From: Acidobacteriota bacterium
Lineage (GTDB): Bacteria; Acidobacteriota; Blastocatellia; Pyrinomonadales; Pyrinomonadaceae
Reading direction: 5' to 3'
NCBI GenBank assembly: GCA_029557535.1
Contig: JAKQII010000143.1
Coordinates: forward strand, 1-41,198
Length of the DNA stretch: 41,198 nucleotides
Positions 33,547-41,198 of the stretch are shown in pieces. The notes below the pieces were generated by a model. The model searched no databases and was not told the DNA's origin. It was given only the letters and a program-made list of their open reading frames with translations. Position numbers and translations under genes: made by a program. Each line of letters starts with the position of its first letter. Position 1 is the first letter of the stretch.

Positions 33547-34070
33547 GCGAAATTTTGTTGACTATCGATACTTCTCAGTCGGCCGCGAGCGCGGCCGTCT
33601 TCAGGAACGCCGAACTCCTGTCGTCGGCGCTCGCGGAGTCGGGGATGCAGGCATCGGCCGGGATCGCCGAACTCGTCGCCGTCGTCCTCACACGCGCGGG
33701 CGTCGGGCGCGGAGAGATCGGCCGGATAACGGTCAGCACCGGACCGGGAAGCCTTACCGGACTGAGGGTCGGGCTCGCTTTCGCGCGCGGTCTGGCCGAC
33801 GCGCTCGGGATCGAATGTGTTGAGCGATCGTTGTTTTCATTCGGCGGCGGCGGGATCGAGGCGGCGTACGCGGGCAGCGGAATGGTGACATTCGTCGATG
33901 GCGGAGAACCCGTTTCGGTCGCGTTTGACGATTGGGTAACGGCGGCGGCGGTGTCCGCAAGGGTATGGACGGTAAGCGCGGACCTCGGGGCGCGGATCGA
34001 GCGGTCGGACGGGCCGTCGCCGCGATATGTCGTCGGAGCTCCGGCGGCGTGTTTGCTGGGAGCGGGATGA
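33543..34070 (+). CDS. tsaB: tRNA N6-threonylcarbamoyladenosine protein TsaB
   Basis: A 175-aa ASKHA-fold protein. LLTIDTSQSAASAAVF at the N-terminus and STGPGSLTGLRVGLAFARGLA (about 60-80) are TsaB signatures. TsaB pairs with TsaD and TsaE in t6A37 tRNA modification. The GTG at 33543 overlaps the previous stop (GTGA) and gives the normal N-terminus; the tracked TTG at 33498 would add unrelated residues. It is shorter than the roughly 220-230 residues of many TsaB proteins, lacking part of the C-terminal half. rimI follows with ATGA overlap, a common pairing. Confidence 0.88.
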   Translation: MSEILLTIDTSQSAASAAVFRNAELLSSALAESGMQASAGIAELVAVVLTRAGVGRGEIGRITVSTGPGSLTGLRVGLAFARGLADALGIECVERSLFSFGGGGIEAAYAGSGMVTFVDGGEPVSVAFDDWVTAAAVSARVWTVSADLGARIERSDGPSPRYVVGAPAACLLGAG

Positions 34071-34567
34071 AGACGACAGCCGCTTACGAGATCAGGGAGA
34101 TGAGACCGGAAGATGCGCCGGCGGTCAAGGCGCTCGAGATCGAGGCGGGGTTGAGCCCATGGCCGGTGGCTGACTATGCGGCCGAAGCGGTGCGCGGCGA
34201 TTCGGCGGCGCATGTCGCGGAAAGGCGCGGGAAGGTCATCGGATTTATTATTGCGCGTCTGATAACGATAAGAAATCACCCCACCCATTCCGACGCGTCG
34301 ATGACGAGCCTTGAGATCTATAACCTCGCGGTTTCCCGTGTCGCGCGCCGCGAAGGCATCGGCGAAAGCCTTTTCCGCGTCGCCGTCGCCGCCGGGCGCA
34401 GGACCGGATCCGTCGATTCCGCGGAGCTTGAGGTGAGGCGCGCGAACACGGGGGCGATCCGCTTCTACGAGCAACTCGGATTCAGGCGGACGGGGCTCCG
34501 GCGTTCATTCTACGTGAACCCGGCCGACGATGCCGTGCAGATGACCGCCGACCTGATGAATGCTTGA
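34067..34567 (+). CDS. rimI: GNAT N-acetyltransferase RimI-like
   Basis: A 166-aa GNAT acetyltransferase. EIREMRPEDAPAVKALE opens the fold. YNLAVSRVARREGIGESLFRVAV holds the acetyl-CoA binding R/Q-x2-G-x-G/A loop. ELEVRRANTGAIRFYEQLGFRRTGLRR is the C-terminal RimI block. RimI acetylates the N-terminus of ribosomal protein S18, and rimI is often next to tsaB. The ATG at 34067 overlaps the tsaB stop by ATGA. It is the last gene of the coupled series that begins with the HprK-like gene. Confidence 0.88.
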   Translation: MKTTAAYEIREMRPEDAPAVKALEIEAGLSPWPVADYAAEAVRGDSAAHVAERRGKVIGFIIARLITIRNHPTHSDASMTSLEIYNLAVSRVARREGIGESLFRVAVAAGRRTGSVDSAELEVRRANTGAIRFYEQLGFRRTGLRRSFYVNPADDAVQMTADLMNA

Positions 34568-34592
34568 TTGAGGTTCGAACATATACTAATAT
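34564..34592 (+). promoter_or_regulatory. Possible promoter of the YdcH-like gene
   Basis: TTGATT (34564-34569, overlapping the rimI stop) and TAATAT (34587-34592) lie 17 bp apart, about 75 bp before the YdcH-like start. Each box is a partial match. TATACT overlaps the -10 area as an alternative without a well-spaced -35. Confidence 0.35.
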
Positions 34593-34666
34593 TCGACTAG
34601 TTTCACGACGAGTTCTCCCGCTCTCCGCCGGTGAAATGAAACTACAACAAGTGAGGAAAAACCGCC

Positions 34667-34897
34667 ATGGACACTGCAACGTTGGAAACCGTTAGAGAAG
34701 AACTTCTCAAAGACAACCAAAACTTCCGCGATCTCGCCCAAAGACATCACAATTACGAGGCGAGATTGACAGAAATCGCGGAACTGACGTATCCGAGCGA
34801 CGAGGAAATACTTGAGGAATCGGTTCTCAAAAAGAAGAAGTTAGCGGTTAAAGACGAAATGTATGCGATGATCCAGGAACACTCAAAGTCACACTAG
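34667..34897 (+). CDS. YdcH family small protein (DUF465)
   Basis: A 76-aa alpha-helical protein. FRDLAQRHHNYEARLTEI, SDEEILEESVLKKKKLAVKDEM and the final short helix match the DUF465/YdcH pattern (H...L..I...LKKxKLxLKDE). Function is unknown in the family. GAGGA lies 9 nt upstream of the ATG, and a candidate promoter and a terminator frame it, so it looks like a separate single-gene unit. Confidence 0.85.
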   Translation: MDTATLETVREELLKDNQNFRDLAQRHHNYEARLTEIAELTYPSDEEILEESVLKKKKLAVKDEMYAMIQEHSKSH

Positions 34898-34919
34898 GCT
34901 TGATCCAGAACGTTAAGGG

Positions 34920-34955
34920 CGGCACGGCGGAAAGGAATTCCGGCGCGCCGTTTTT
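34920..34955 (+). terminator. Probable intrinsic terminator after the YdcH-like gene
   Basis: CGGCACGGCGGA (34920-34931) pairs with TCCGGCGCGCCG (34939-34950) with two mismatches and a 7-nt loop, followed by five T (34951-34955). It lies between convergent genes and reaches the stop of the minus-strand gene. Confidence 0.6.
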
Positions 34956-36061
34956 CATTCGGAACAGGACTTTGCGAATGAATAGACGGTTTGGGTAGTA
35001 ACGACTGCAACGCTGCCGTCCGCCCCCGGAGCAACGGCGAGAATCCGCATCCCATCATCGACGGGCAGGGAATTGACGGGTTTTCCCGTCCCGAGAGAGT
35101 GGATTTCGACGGTCATCCGAAGCCGGTTCGGGACGAAGAAATATCCGGAGGATACGATCGGAGGGTCGAGCACGCGGTCCCCGATCCGCGACTTCCAATC
35201 GACCGTACCGCGTCGGAGATTGAGCTTGTAGACAAAGTTGTCGGTCGATCCGAAAAGAACAGACGTCCCGGCGCCGACGGCTCCGGTGACGGTTCCTCCG
35301 GTCCTGAAGCGCCACCGCGCATCGCCGTTTTCCGGATCCACCAGCACGAAGTCGCCGTTTCCGGCGAGTGCGAAGATCCCCGCATCGTCGTCTCCACCGA
35401 ACACCCGGACATAGTCGGCCGCCGGCAACTCGCCTTCAACGTTCCCGTCGCTGAGCCGGACGACCGCAAAGCCGGAGTCCCGTTTCAGCAGGATCCTCGC
35501 CGCGCCGGCCGCAACACCATCGGCAATTGAAAGATCCGGTTGCGTCGTGGTCCAGATTCTCGAACCCGTCAATGACGATACAGCAGTTACCCCGCCCTCC
35601 ACCGACTTCAGCAGGAGTATGCCGTCAATGGAACCGGCCGCGGAAAATTCCATCTTCGGAAACCGCCGGATCTCCCGCGACAGCCCGGACTCACCGGAAA
35701 AATGCCTGAGGACGAATGAATCACCCGATTCAAAGAGGCCGAATGCCGTGCCGTCCGGCAAATAACCGGGAGAACCGACGATACGGCCGCCGGAATCCGT
35801 GGTCCAGGAGTTGCGAAGTCCGTTTATTGAGTATTTTCGGAGGTGGGGGAGGGAGGCGAGGAGTATGTTGGCGTTATCGTTATCAGACGCGAAGAGCGGG
35901 AAATCAGTCCGTTCCGAACTGATCCGAGCGCAGACACGCAGCGGTTCGTCGAATCGTGCCGCGTCCTGGCCGGGGACCGCAATCGCACCGAGGATCAGGA
36001 GAAATCCGGCGAATGCGGCGGCCAGGCGGCTTGAATGAATGTCGGGCGTGTCGATTTTCAT
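34955..36061 (-). CDS. PQQ-like beta-propeller repeat protein
   Basis: A 368-aa protein with an N-terminal hydrophobic signal or anchor (about 12-31: LAAAFAGFLLILGAIAVPGQ). It then has repeated blade-like units such as GSRIWTTTQPD, GDFVLVDPENGDARWRFRTGG and FVYKLNLRRGTVDWKSRIGD. The W-x-[FT] blade ends resemble BamB-like PQQ-type propellers. It is probably exported, with a scaffolding role possible. No lipobox Cys is seen, and the neighbours do not suggest a function. It is divergent from ssb and convergent with the YdcH-like gene. Confidence 0.75.
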   Translation of the reverse strand: MKIDTPDIHSSRLAAAFAGFLLILGAIAVPGQDAARFDEPLRVCARISSERTDFPLFASDNDNANILLASLPHLRKYSINGLRNSWTTDSGGRIVGSPGYLPDGTAFGLFESGDSFVLRHFSGESGLSREIRRFPKMEFSAAGSIDGILLLKSVEGGVTAVSSLTGSRIWTTTQPDLSIADGVAAGAARILLKRDSGFAVVRLSDGNVEGELPAADYVRVFGGDDDAGIFALAGNGDFVLVDPENGDARWRFRTGGTVTGAVGAGTSVLFGSTDNFVYKLNLRRGTVDWKSRIGDRVLDPPIVSSGYFFVPNRLRMTVEIHSLGTGKPVNSLPVDDGMRILAVAPGADGSVAVVTTQTVYSFAKSCSE

Positions 36062-36101
36062 CGCCGAAAGTTTCTTGATGCGGGAAATATGAGGAAAAGT
36101 T

Positions 36102-36110
36102 TGCTAGAAT
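36102..36110 (+). promoter_or_regulatory. Extended -10 promoter element of ssb
   Basis: TGCTAGAAT (36102-36110) is an extended -10 (TGn plus TAGAAT), about 50 bp ahead of the ssb start. No good -35 lies upstream, which is acceptable for extended -10 promoters. It lies in the 98-bp divergent gap. Confidence 0.4.
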
Positions 36111-36159
36111 TTCGGTACACGTTCATACGTTGCAGAATTTTTTACAGGAGAACGACCTT

Positions 36160-36609
36160 ATGTCATTCAACAAGATCATCATTGTCGGAAATCTCGGACG
36201 CGATCCGGAACTCCGATACACGCCTCAGGGCGACGCGGTATGCAATTTCTCCGTCGCCGTCAATGAAAAGAAGCGCGACAAGGCCGGCGAACTTCAGGAC
36301 ATCACCTCCTGGTTTCGCGTGACGCTCTGGCGCCGGCAGGCCGAAAACGCCGCGAAATACCTCACGAAAGGAAGCCCGGTCTATATCGAGGGCCGGCTCC
36401 ACGTCGACGAGTGGACCGACCGCGACGGAAAGAACCGCTACACGCTCGAGGTCACCGGGACCGACATGCAGTTTCTCGGTGTCCGCGGCGCCGATTCCGA
36501 TTCTCCGTCGGAGGCCGCTTATTCCGGCGGGGCCGTTGGTTCGTCAGCGACCGCTTCGGCCCCGGTAGCGTCCGGCGGCGGAGGTGGCGACGACGATATT
36601 CCTTTCTGA
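36160..36609 (+). CDS. ssb: Single-stranded DNA-binding protein
   Basis: A 149-aa SSB. The OB-fold is at residues 1-110: FNKIIIVGNLGRDPELRYTPQG, then SWFRVTLWRRQAENAAKYLTKGSPVYIEGRL and MQFLG. A Gly/Ala/Ser linker follows and ends in DDDIPF, the acidic tip that recruits partner proteins. The ATG at 36160 is preferred to the tracked 36130 because AGGAG lies 9 nt upstream and the family N-terminus begins there. It binds and protects single-stranded DNA in replication and repair. Confidence 0.97.
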   Translation: MSFNKIIIVGNLGRDPELRYTPQGDAVCNFSVAVNEKKRDKAGELQDITSWFRVTLWRRQAENAAKYLTKGSPVYIEGRLHVDEWTDRDGKNRYTLEVTGTDMQFLGVRGADSDSPSEAAYSGGAVGSSATASAPVASGGGGGDDDIPF

Positions 36610-36634
36610 AACCCGATCTCGGCCCGATAATCAG

Positions 36635-36655
36635 AGGCCCGGCGATCCCGGGCCT
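36635..36655. terminator. Shared hairpin between convergent ssb and accA
   Basis: AGGCCCGG (36635-36642) and CCGGGCCT (36648-36655) form a perfect 8-bp GC-rich stem with a 5-nt loop. It sits between the two convergent genes and touches the accA stop. The U-tract is weak on both sides, so strength is uncertain. Confidence 0.5.
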
Positions 36656-37497
36656 TATTCGACCCAACGCCCCATCGCACGGAATTTCTCGTAGCGCTTC
36701 TTGAGCAGCTGCTCGGGATCCGTCTGTGTCAGTTCAGACAACTCCTTTGTCAGGATCTCACGCAGGGCCGCGAACCGTTCGTCGTCCGACGCGCTCCCTT
36801 CGTCCGGCATTACCCAGCTGCCGTCTCCGAAATCTTCGCGGATAACGCCGTCGATGATGCCGAGTTTCTTTAAATCGTCGGCCGTCAGTCGCAGCCCCGC
36901 CGCCGCCGCCGGAGCCTTCGCCGCGTCCTTCCAGAGGATCGCCGCGCAGCCTTCGGGCGTGATCACCGAATAAACCGCGTTCTCGAGCATCAGCACGCGG
37001 TCGCCGACACCGATCGCCAGCGCGCCGCCCGATCCGCCCTCGCCAAGGACGACGACGATCACGGGCACCCGCAGCGAGGCCATCTCCCGCAGATTGAAGG
37101 CGATCGCCTCCGCCTGGCCGCGTTCCTCGGCGTCGATCCCGGGATATGCGCCGGGCGTATCGACAAAGGTGATCACCGGCCGGCCGAACTTCTCCGCGAG
37201 TTTCATGAGCCTGAGCGCTTTCCGGTAGCCCTCGGGCTTTGGCATCGCGAAATTGCGGAACCGGCGCTGGTTCATGTCGCGCCCCTTCTGCTGGCCCGCG
37301 ACCGCGACCTCGAAGCGTCCGAGCTTGGCAAATCCGCAGACCATCGCCGGATCGTCCGCGAACCGCCGGTCGCCGTGGATCTCGACAAAATCGTCAAAGA
37401 CCGCCTCGAGCAGATCGTTCGTATACGGGCGTTTCGGATTCCGGGCTTCCTGCACCCGCGAATACGCGCCCTCTTCGCGTTCACCTAAAGTTTCCAT
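36655..37497 (-). CDS. accA: Acetyl-CoA carboxylase carboxyltransferase subunit alpha (short form)
   Basis: A 280-aa carboxyltransferase alpha subunit; with AccD it moves CO2 from biotin to acetyl-CoA to make malonyl-CoA. ARNPKRPYTNDLLEAVFDDFVEIHGDR, GQQKGRD, FVDTPGAYPGIDAEERGQAEAIA and GEGGSGGALAIGVGD are AccA signatures. The ATG at 37497 overlaps the dnaE stop by 13 nt. The N-terminal helical region of E. coli AccA (about 60 residues) is missing, and the in-frame extension to 37623 lies inside dnaE and does not resemble it. Short AccA forms exist in other phyla. accD is not in the window. Confidence 0.93.
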   Translation of the reverse strand: METLGEREEGAYSRVQEARNPKRPYTNDLLEAVFDDFVEIHGDRRFADDPAMVCGFAKLGRFEVAVAGQQKGRDMNQRRFRNFAMPKPEGYRKALRLMKLAEKFGRPVITFVDTPGAYPGIDAEERGQAEAIAFNLREMASLRVPVIVVVLGEGGSGGALAIGVGDRVLMLENAVYSVITPEGCAAILWKDAAKAPAAAAGLRLTADDLKKLGIIDGVIREDFGDGSWVMPDEGSASDDERFAALREILTKELSELTQTDPEQLLKKRYEKFRAMGRWVE

Positions 37498-40400
37498 GTA
37501 ACCTTGCACCCCTCGCTTAACAATTCGGATTCGAGCCGGCCCGATCCGCGGATCCGCAACGGTTCCGCATGGACCGTGACGATCTTTCCGGCGCCGGCCG
37601 GAACGTCGAGATAGACGTCGCACTGACCCTGTTCGCGGCTGAGCAGCGACAGGAGCCGGTCGATCCGGCGGCCGTCCGCGGCGTCTTCAGGGAGCGTGAC
37701 CACGACGCTCCGTGCGGCGTGCGGAACAGCGTCAGCGAGAAGGCGCGCATTTTCGGCGATGACCGTGATATCGGGTCCGTCCGCTGATTCGACGCGTCCT
37801 TCGACGACCAGTATCTCATCATCGCGGATCAATGCCGAACAGCGGGAGTAGCTTTCCGACCAGACGAGGCATTTGACTCCGCCGGACCGGTCATCGAGCC
37901 GGAAGCTGCAGAACCTGTTGCCCTTCCGGCTCTGACGCACCTGCACGCCGGAGACGATCCCCGCGAGCGTCACCTGCCGGCCCGCGGAAAGCTCGCCGTC
38001 GGCGACTTCGGTGATGCCCAGTTCCTCGAGGCTCCGGCGGTGCTCGTCGAGCGGATGGCTCGAAAGATAGAATCCGACGGCCGCCTTCTCGAGCCGGGAA
38101 AGCTCGGTCGTCGACCACGGGTCGGACTCCGGAACTATCTCCCGCCAGTCCGCCTGAAAACCGCCGGTCGCCTCTCCGAAGAGGGCCGTCTGCCCCTTCA
38201 TCCGGTCGTTCGCCAGCGACTGCCCGTGGGCGAGTATCTTTTCGATCCCGCCGTAGAGCCTTGCCCTCCACGCGGTGGGCGCGAGGTCCGCCGGCTTGAG
38301 CGAGTCGAAGGCCCCGGCGGCGGCGAGGCTTTCCATCGCCTTCCGGTTGACCGCGCCGGCCCCGACGCGCTCTACGAAATCAAGGATCGACGCGAAGCGC
38401 GAGGAGCCGCGCGCCTCGATGATCGCCGCCACGCTCGCCGAACCGATGCCTTTGATCGCCGTCAGCCCGAACCTGACGGCGCCGTCGAGCGCGGTGAATC
38501 CCTCGTCGCTCTCGTTGATGTCCGGAGGCAGCAGTTCCAGGCCGGCGGCGCGCAGTTCCTTCGAGTATTTGTAAACCTTGGCGCTGTCCTGCGCTTCATG
38601 TGAAAGCACGCTTGCATAGAAATAAGCAGGGAAATGCGCTTTAAGATAAGCAGTCTGGAAAGCAAGGTAAGCGTACGCGACGCTGTGGCTCCGGTTGAAG
38701 CCGTAATCGGCGAACTGGGCCATCAGGTTGAAGATCGCCGCCGCCTTGTCCTCGGGCACGCCGTTAAGCACCGCGCCGGAAATGAACTTCTCCTCATGCT
38801 TCGCCATTTCCTCGCGCTTTTTCTTGCCCATGGCGCGACGCATCATGTCGGCCTCGCCGAGCGAATAGCCCGCGAGTTTCTGCGCGAGCTGCATGATCTG
38901 CTCCTGATAAACAAGGATCCCGAAGGTGTTCTTGAGAATCTCCTCCATCGAATCGACGATGTACTCGACCCGCTTTTCGCCGCGGTGCCGCGCGATGAAG
39001 TCATCGACCATTCCGCCGTCGAGCGGACCGGGCCGGTAAAGAGCGTTAAGCGCCGCGAGATCCTCGAGTTCCTTCGGTTTTAAGCGGCGGCAGATCTCCT
39101 GCATCCCCGACGATTCGAACTGAAAGATCGCCTCGGTCCGGCCCTCCGCGAAGAGGCTCATCGCCGCCGTGTCGTTTAGCGGGACCGCGCTCCAGTCGAT
39201 CTCCACACCGCGCTTTGCTTTAAGATGTTTTAAGCAGTCGTTAATCACCGTCAGCGTGGTCAGCGCGAGAAAATCCATCTTAAGCATCCCGACGGCCTCG
39301 AGATCGCCCATCGTATACTGGCTCGTGAGTTCGGCCTTCGCCGATTCGGCGACGGGCACGATCTCGTGCAGCGGCCTCGGCGAGATGACGACGCCCGCGG
39401 CATGGACCGACGTGTGCCGCGAGCAGCCCTCGAGCACGCGCGCCAGGGCGACGAGGTCACGGACCTGTTCGTTCGTTTCGATCAGCGACCGGAGTTCCGG
39501 GACCTGCTCGATCGCCTGCGCGATCGAGACGTTGCGGCCGCGGACCGGCGGCGGGATGAGCTTGGCGACGCGCTCGACGTCGCCGTACGGCATGTTGAGC
39601 GCGCGGCCGACATCCTTGATCGCGGCTTTCGAGGCCATCGTCCCAAAGGTGATGATCTGGCAGACGGAGTCCCGGCCGTAGAACTCCGTGACGTGGTTGA
39701 TGACGTCGCCGCGGCCGCGGACGCAGAAGTCAATGTCGATGTCGGGCATCGAAATACGCTCGGGGTTGAGGAACCGTTCAAACAGGAGGTCGTACTGCAG
39801 CGGGTCGACGTCGGTGATCCCGAGCGAATACGCGACGAGCGAACCGGCGGCCGACCCGCGGCCCGGCCCGACCGGGATCGAGCGCTTCTTCGCGTATTCG
39901 ATGAACTCCCAGACGATCAGGAAATACCCGGAAAATCCCATCTTGCGGATCATTCCGATCTCCGTATCGAGACGCGCGCCGTAGTCCGCGAGCGGGTATT
40001 TCAGCGTGCCGTTCGCGAGCATCGGTTCCCAGACTGTCGCCCGCCGATGCGCGAAACCGTCGCGCACGACCTTCTCGAAATACTCGTCGGCCGTCGCGCA
40101 GCCCGACTCGGGCGGGATCGGATAGTTCGGCAGCGTCAGGCTGTCGCCGAGCGGCAGCTCGAGCGCGCAGCGTTCGGCGATCGCGGCCGTATTCCGCAGC
40201 GCTTCCGGATAATCCTTTCCGAGCGCCCGCCACATCTCGTCGGCCGTCCGCACGTAGTACTTCGTCGATCCGAGCCGGGTGCGGGTCGTTTCGGCCATCG
40301 TCCGCCCCTCGCCGATGCAGAGCAGCACCTCGTGGGCGCGGGCATCCTCTTCGTTCAGGTAGTAGGCGTCGTTGGTCGCCACGAGCCCGACGCCGACCTC

Positions 40401-41024
40401 GTCCGCGAGCGCCGCGAGCAACCGGTTCGTTTCCGCGTCGGACGCGAGACCGTGGTCCTGGATCTCGACGAAGAAGTCCCGGGCACCGAAAGTGTCCCGG
40501 AAGAACGCGGCGGTCTCGGCCGCGCGGTCGCGGTTGCCGTTCTGCAGATAGTGGTTGAGCGCGCCGTGCTCACCGCCGGATAGCGCGATCAGTCCGGCGG
40601 ACCGTTCCGCCAGGATCTCGGCGTCGATCCGCGGCCGGTGATGGAAACCTTCGGTGAACGCCTTTGACGCCAGCCAGACGAGGTTCCGGTAGCCTTCGAG
40701 GTCGCGCGCGAGAAGGACCAGCGGATAGAAGGGCTTTTCGCCGGGCTTGAGCGCGCCCGTACGGTCGAAGCGGCTCCCGAACGTCAGGAGCGCCTCGTAG
40801 CCGATGATCGGACGGATGCCCTGCGCGCGCAGCTTGTTGTAAAAGGTGATCGCCCCGTAAAGGTTGCCGGAATCGGTGATCGCGCAGGCCTCCGTGCCCG
40901 TCTCGGCGAGCTTCGCCGCGAGGTGCTTGATTTGGATTGCACTTTGCAAGAGGCTATAATCCGTATGCAAGTGGAGATGTACGAATTGGCCTGTCTGTGT
41001 CCTCTCGTTCGCGGTATTCGGCAT
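37485..41024 (-). CDS. dnaE: DNA polymerase III subunit alpha
   Basis: An 1179-aa replicative polymerase. The PHP domain opens with HLHLHTDYSLL (16-26). The catalytic aspartates are in PDIDIDF (427-433) and KMDF (Asp584). FNRSHSVAYAYLAFQTAYLK is the fingers block. QTALF (945-949) fits the beta-clamp-binding motif. An OB-fold is at about 1018-1095 (VTLAGIVSGVQVRQSRKGNRFCSFRLDD). The start at 41024 (MPNTANERTQ) is preferred to the tracked 41069, which would run into miaB. Only 20 bp separate it from the divergent miaB. The DnaE1 length and domain order are normal. Confidence 0.97.
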   Translation of the reverse strand: MPNTANERTQTGQFVHLHLHTDYSLLQSAIQIKHLAAKLAETGTEACAITDSGNLYGAITFYNKLRAQGIRPIIGYEALLTFGSRFDRTGALKPGEKPFYPLVLLARDLEGYRNLVWLASKAFTEGFHHRPRIDAEILAERSAGLIALSGGEHGALNHYLQNGNRDRAAETAAFFRDTFGARDFFVEIQDHGLASDAETNRLLAALADEVGVGLVATNDAYYLNEEDARAHEVLLCIGEGRTMAETTRTRLGSTKYYVRTADEMWRALGKDYPEALRNTAAIAERCALELPLGDSLTLPNYPIPPESGCATADEYFEKVVRDGFAHRRATVWEPMLANGTLKYPLADYGARLDTEIGMIRKMGFSGYFLIVWEFIEYAKKRSIPVGPGRGSAAGSLVAYSLGITDVDPLQYDLLFERFLNPERISMPDIDIDFCVRGRGDVINHVTEFYGRDSVCQIITFGTMASKAAIKDVGRALNMPYGDVERVAKLIPPPVRGRNVSIAQAIEQVPELRSLIETNEQVRDLVALARVLEGCSRHTSVHAAGVVISPRPLHEIVPVAESAKAELTSQYTMGDLEAVGMLKMDFLALTTLTVINDCLKHLKAKRGVEIDWSAVPLNDTAAMSLFAEGRTEAIFQFESSGMQEICRRLKPKELEDLAALNALYRPGPLDGGMVDDFIARHRGEKRVEYIVDSMEEILKNTFGILVYQEQIMQLAQKLAGYSLGEADMMRRAMGKKKREEMAKHEEKFISGAVLNGVPEDKAAAIFNLMAQFADYGFNRSHSVAYAYLAFQTAYLKAHFPAYFYASVLSHEAQDSAKVYKYSKELRAAGLELLPPDINESDEGFTALDGAVRFGLTAIKGIGSASVAAIIEARGSSRFASILDFVERVGAGAVNRKAMESLAAAGAFDSLKPADLAPTAWRARLYGGIEKILAHGQSLANDRMKGQTALFGEATGGFQADWREIVPESDPWSTTELSRLEKAAVGFYLSSHPLDEHRRSLEELGITEVADGELSAGRQVTLAGIVSGVQVRQSRKGNRFCSFRLDDRSGGVKCLVWSESYSRCSALIRDDEILVVEGRVESADGPDITVIAENARLLADAVPHAARSVVVTLPEDAADGRRIDRLLSLLSREQGQCDVYLDVPAGAGKIVTVHAEPLRIRGSGRLESELLSEGCKVTWKL

Positions 41025-41044
41025 TGCGTTCGTCTGTAGAAGAT

Positions 41045-41198
41045 ATGAAAAAAGTCTATCTTGAAACATTCGGTTGTCAAATGAATGTTTCCGATTCGGA
41101 GCGGGTCCTGACGACCCTCGCCGGGGACGGTTACGAGGTCACGGGCGACGAACATTCGGCTGAGATCGTGATCTTCAATACCTGTTCCGTCCGCGAGA
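41045..41198 (+). CDS. miaB: tRNA-2-methylthio-N6-isopentenyladenosine synthase, partial (MiaB)
   Basis: The first 51 residues are present; the gene runs off the window. MKKVYLETFGCQMNVSDSERV is the start of the MiaB N-terminal methylthiotransferase domain, with Cys10 as a cluster ligand. FNTCSVRE brings the second cluster Cys. MiaB is a radical-SAM enzyme that adds the methylthio group to A37 of certain tRNAs. MiaB is more likely than its relatives RimO and MtaB because of the ETFGCQMN sequence. Divergent from dnaE. Confidence 0.92.
   Translation, partial: MKKVYLETFGCQMNVSDSERVLTTLAGDGYEVTGDEHSAEIVIFNTCSVRE

Noticed and set aside
37498-37623. N-terminal extension of AccA in the ORF track
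   Set aside because: It lies within dnaE, is Arg-rich and does not resemble the AccA N-terminal helices.

Overview
The window looks like chromosomal DNA of a GC-rich, Gram-negative bacterium. It holds an outer-membrane polysaccharide export system, mutS, dnaE, miaB, ssb and accA. The mix of a large glycan locus, a PqqD/HprK-like/nucleotidyltransferase triad and short GGATT-type and GGAATC-type repeats suggests Acidobacteriota (Blastocatellia/Pyrinomonadaceae-like). That placement is inference only, because there is no rRNA in the window. I see no IS element, prophage or CRISPR array.

Layout. (1) 1-440: tRNA-Cys and tRNA-Gly on the minus strand, followed by repeat-rich non-coding DNA. (2) 440-6959: a peptide-binding lipoprotein gene behind nagZ (minus), a secreted CAP-domain protein (plus) and mutS (minus). 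(3) 7.2-31.0 kb: a large polysaccharide (O-antigen or EPS) locus. It has Wza-like and Wzc-like export proteins, four glycosyltransferases, gmd-fcl for GDP-L-fucose, a Wzx-type flippase, two methyltransferases, a Wzy-type polymerase, a heptose set (an HldE-C/GmhA fusion plus an HldA-type kinase), an AsnB-type amidotransferase, a three-gene UDP-L-QuiNAc or UDP-L-FucNAc module, a WbpV-like reductase and a WbpL-like initiating phosphoglycosyltransferase. (4) 31.1-33.5 kb: a small operon with its own promoter, encoding a PqqD-domain protein with an internal Tat-like segment and an eight-cysteine tail, then an HprK-like kinase and a PF14907-like nucleotidyltransferase. It runs by stop/start overlaps straight into tsaB and rimI. 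(5) 34.6-41.2 kb: housekeeping genes ydcH-like, a beta-propeller lipid-side protein, ssb, accA, dnaE and the start of miaB.

How it fits together. The glycan locus can be read as a Wzx/Wzy-type pathway. WbpL-like protein loads the first sugar phosphate on undecaprenyl phosphate, the glycosyltransferases extend the unit with L-fucose, an N-acetyl-6-deoxy-L-hexosamine and possibly heptose, Wzx flips it, Wzy polymerises it, and Wza/Wzc export it. Tight coupling (ATGA, TGATG and similar overlaps) links most neighbouring genes.

The most interesting stretch is 31.1-33.5 kb. The first gene could be a self-contained RiPP-like or secreted-peptide precursor carrying its own PqqD-type recognition domain. 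It is separated from its putative modifying enzymes by a textbook intrinsic terminator. The HldE-C/GmhA fusion, a nested inverted-repeat element at 21.2-21.5 kb and two zero-gap convergent gene pairs sharing the palindrome TGATCA are further points of interest.
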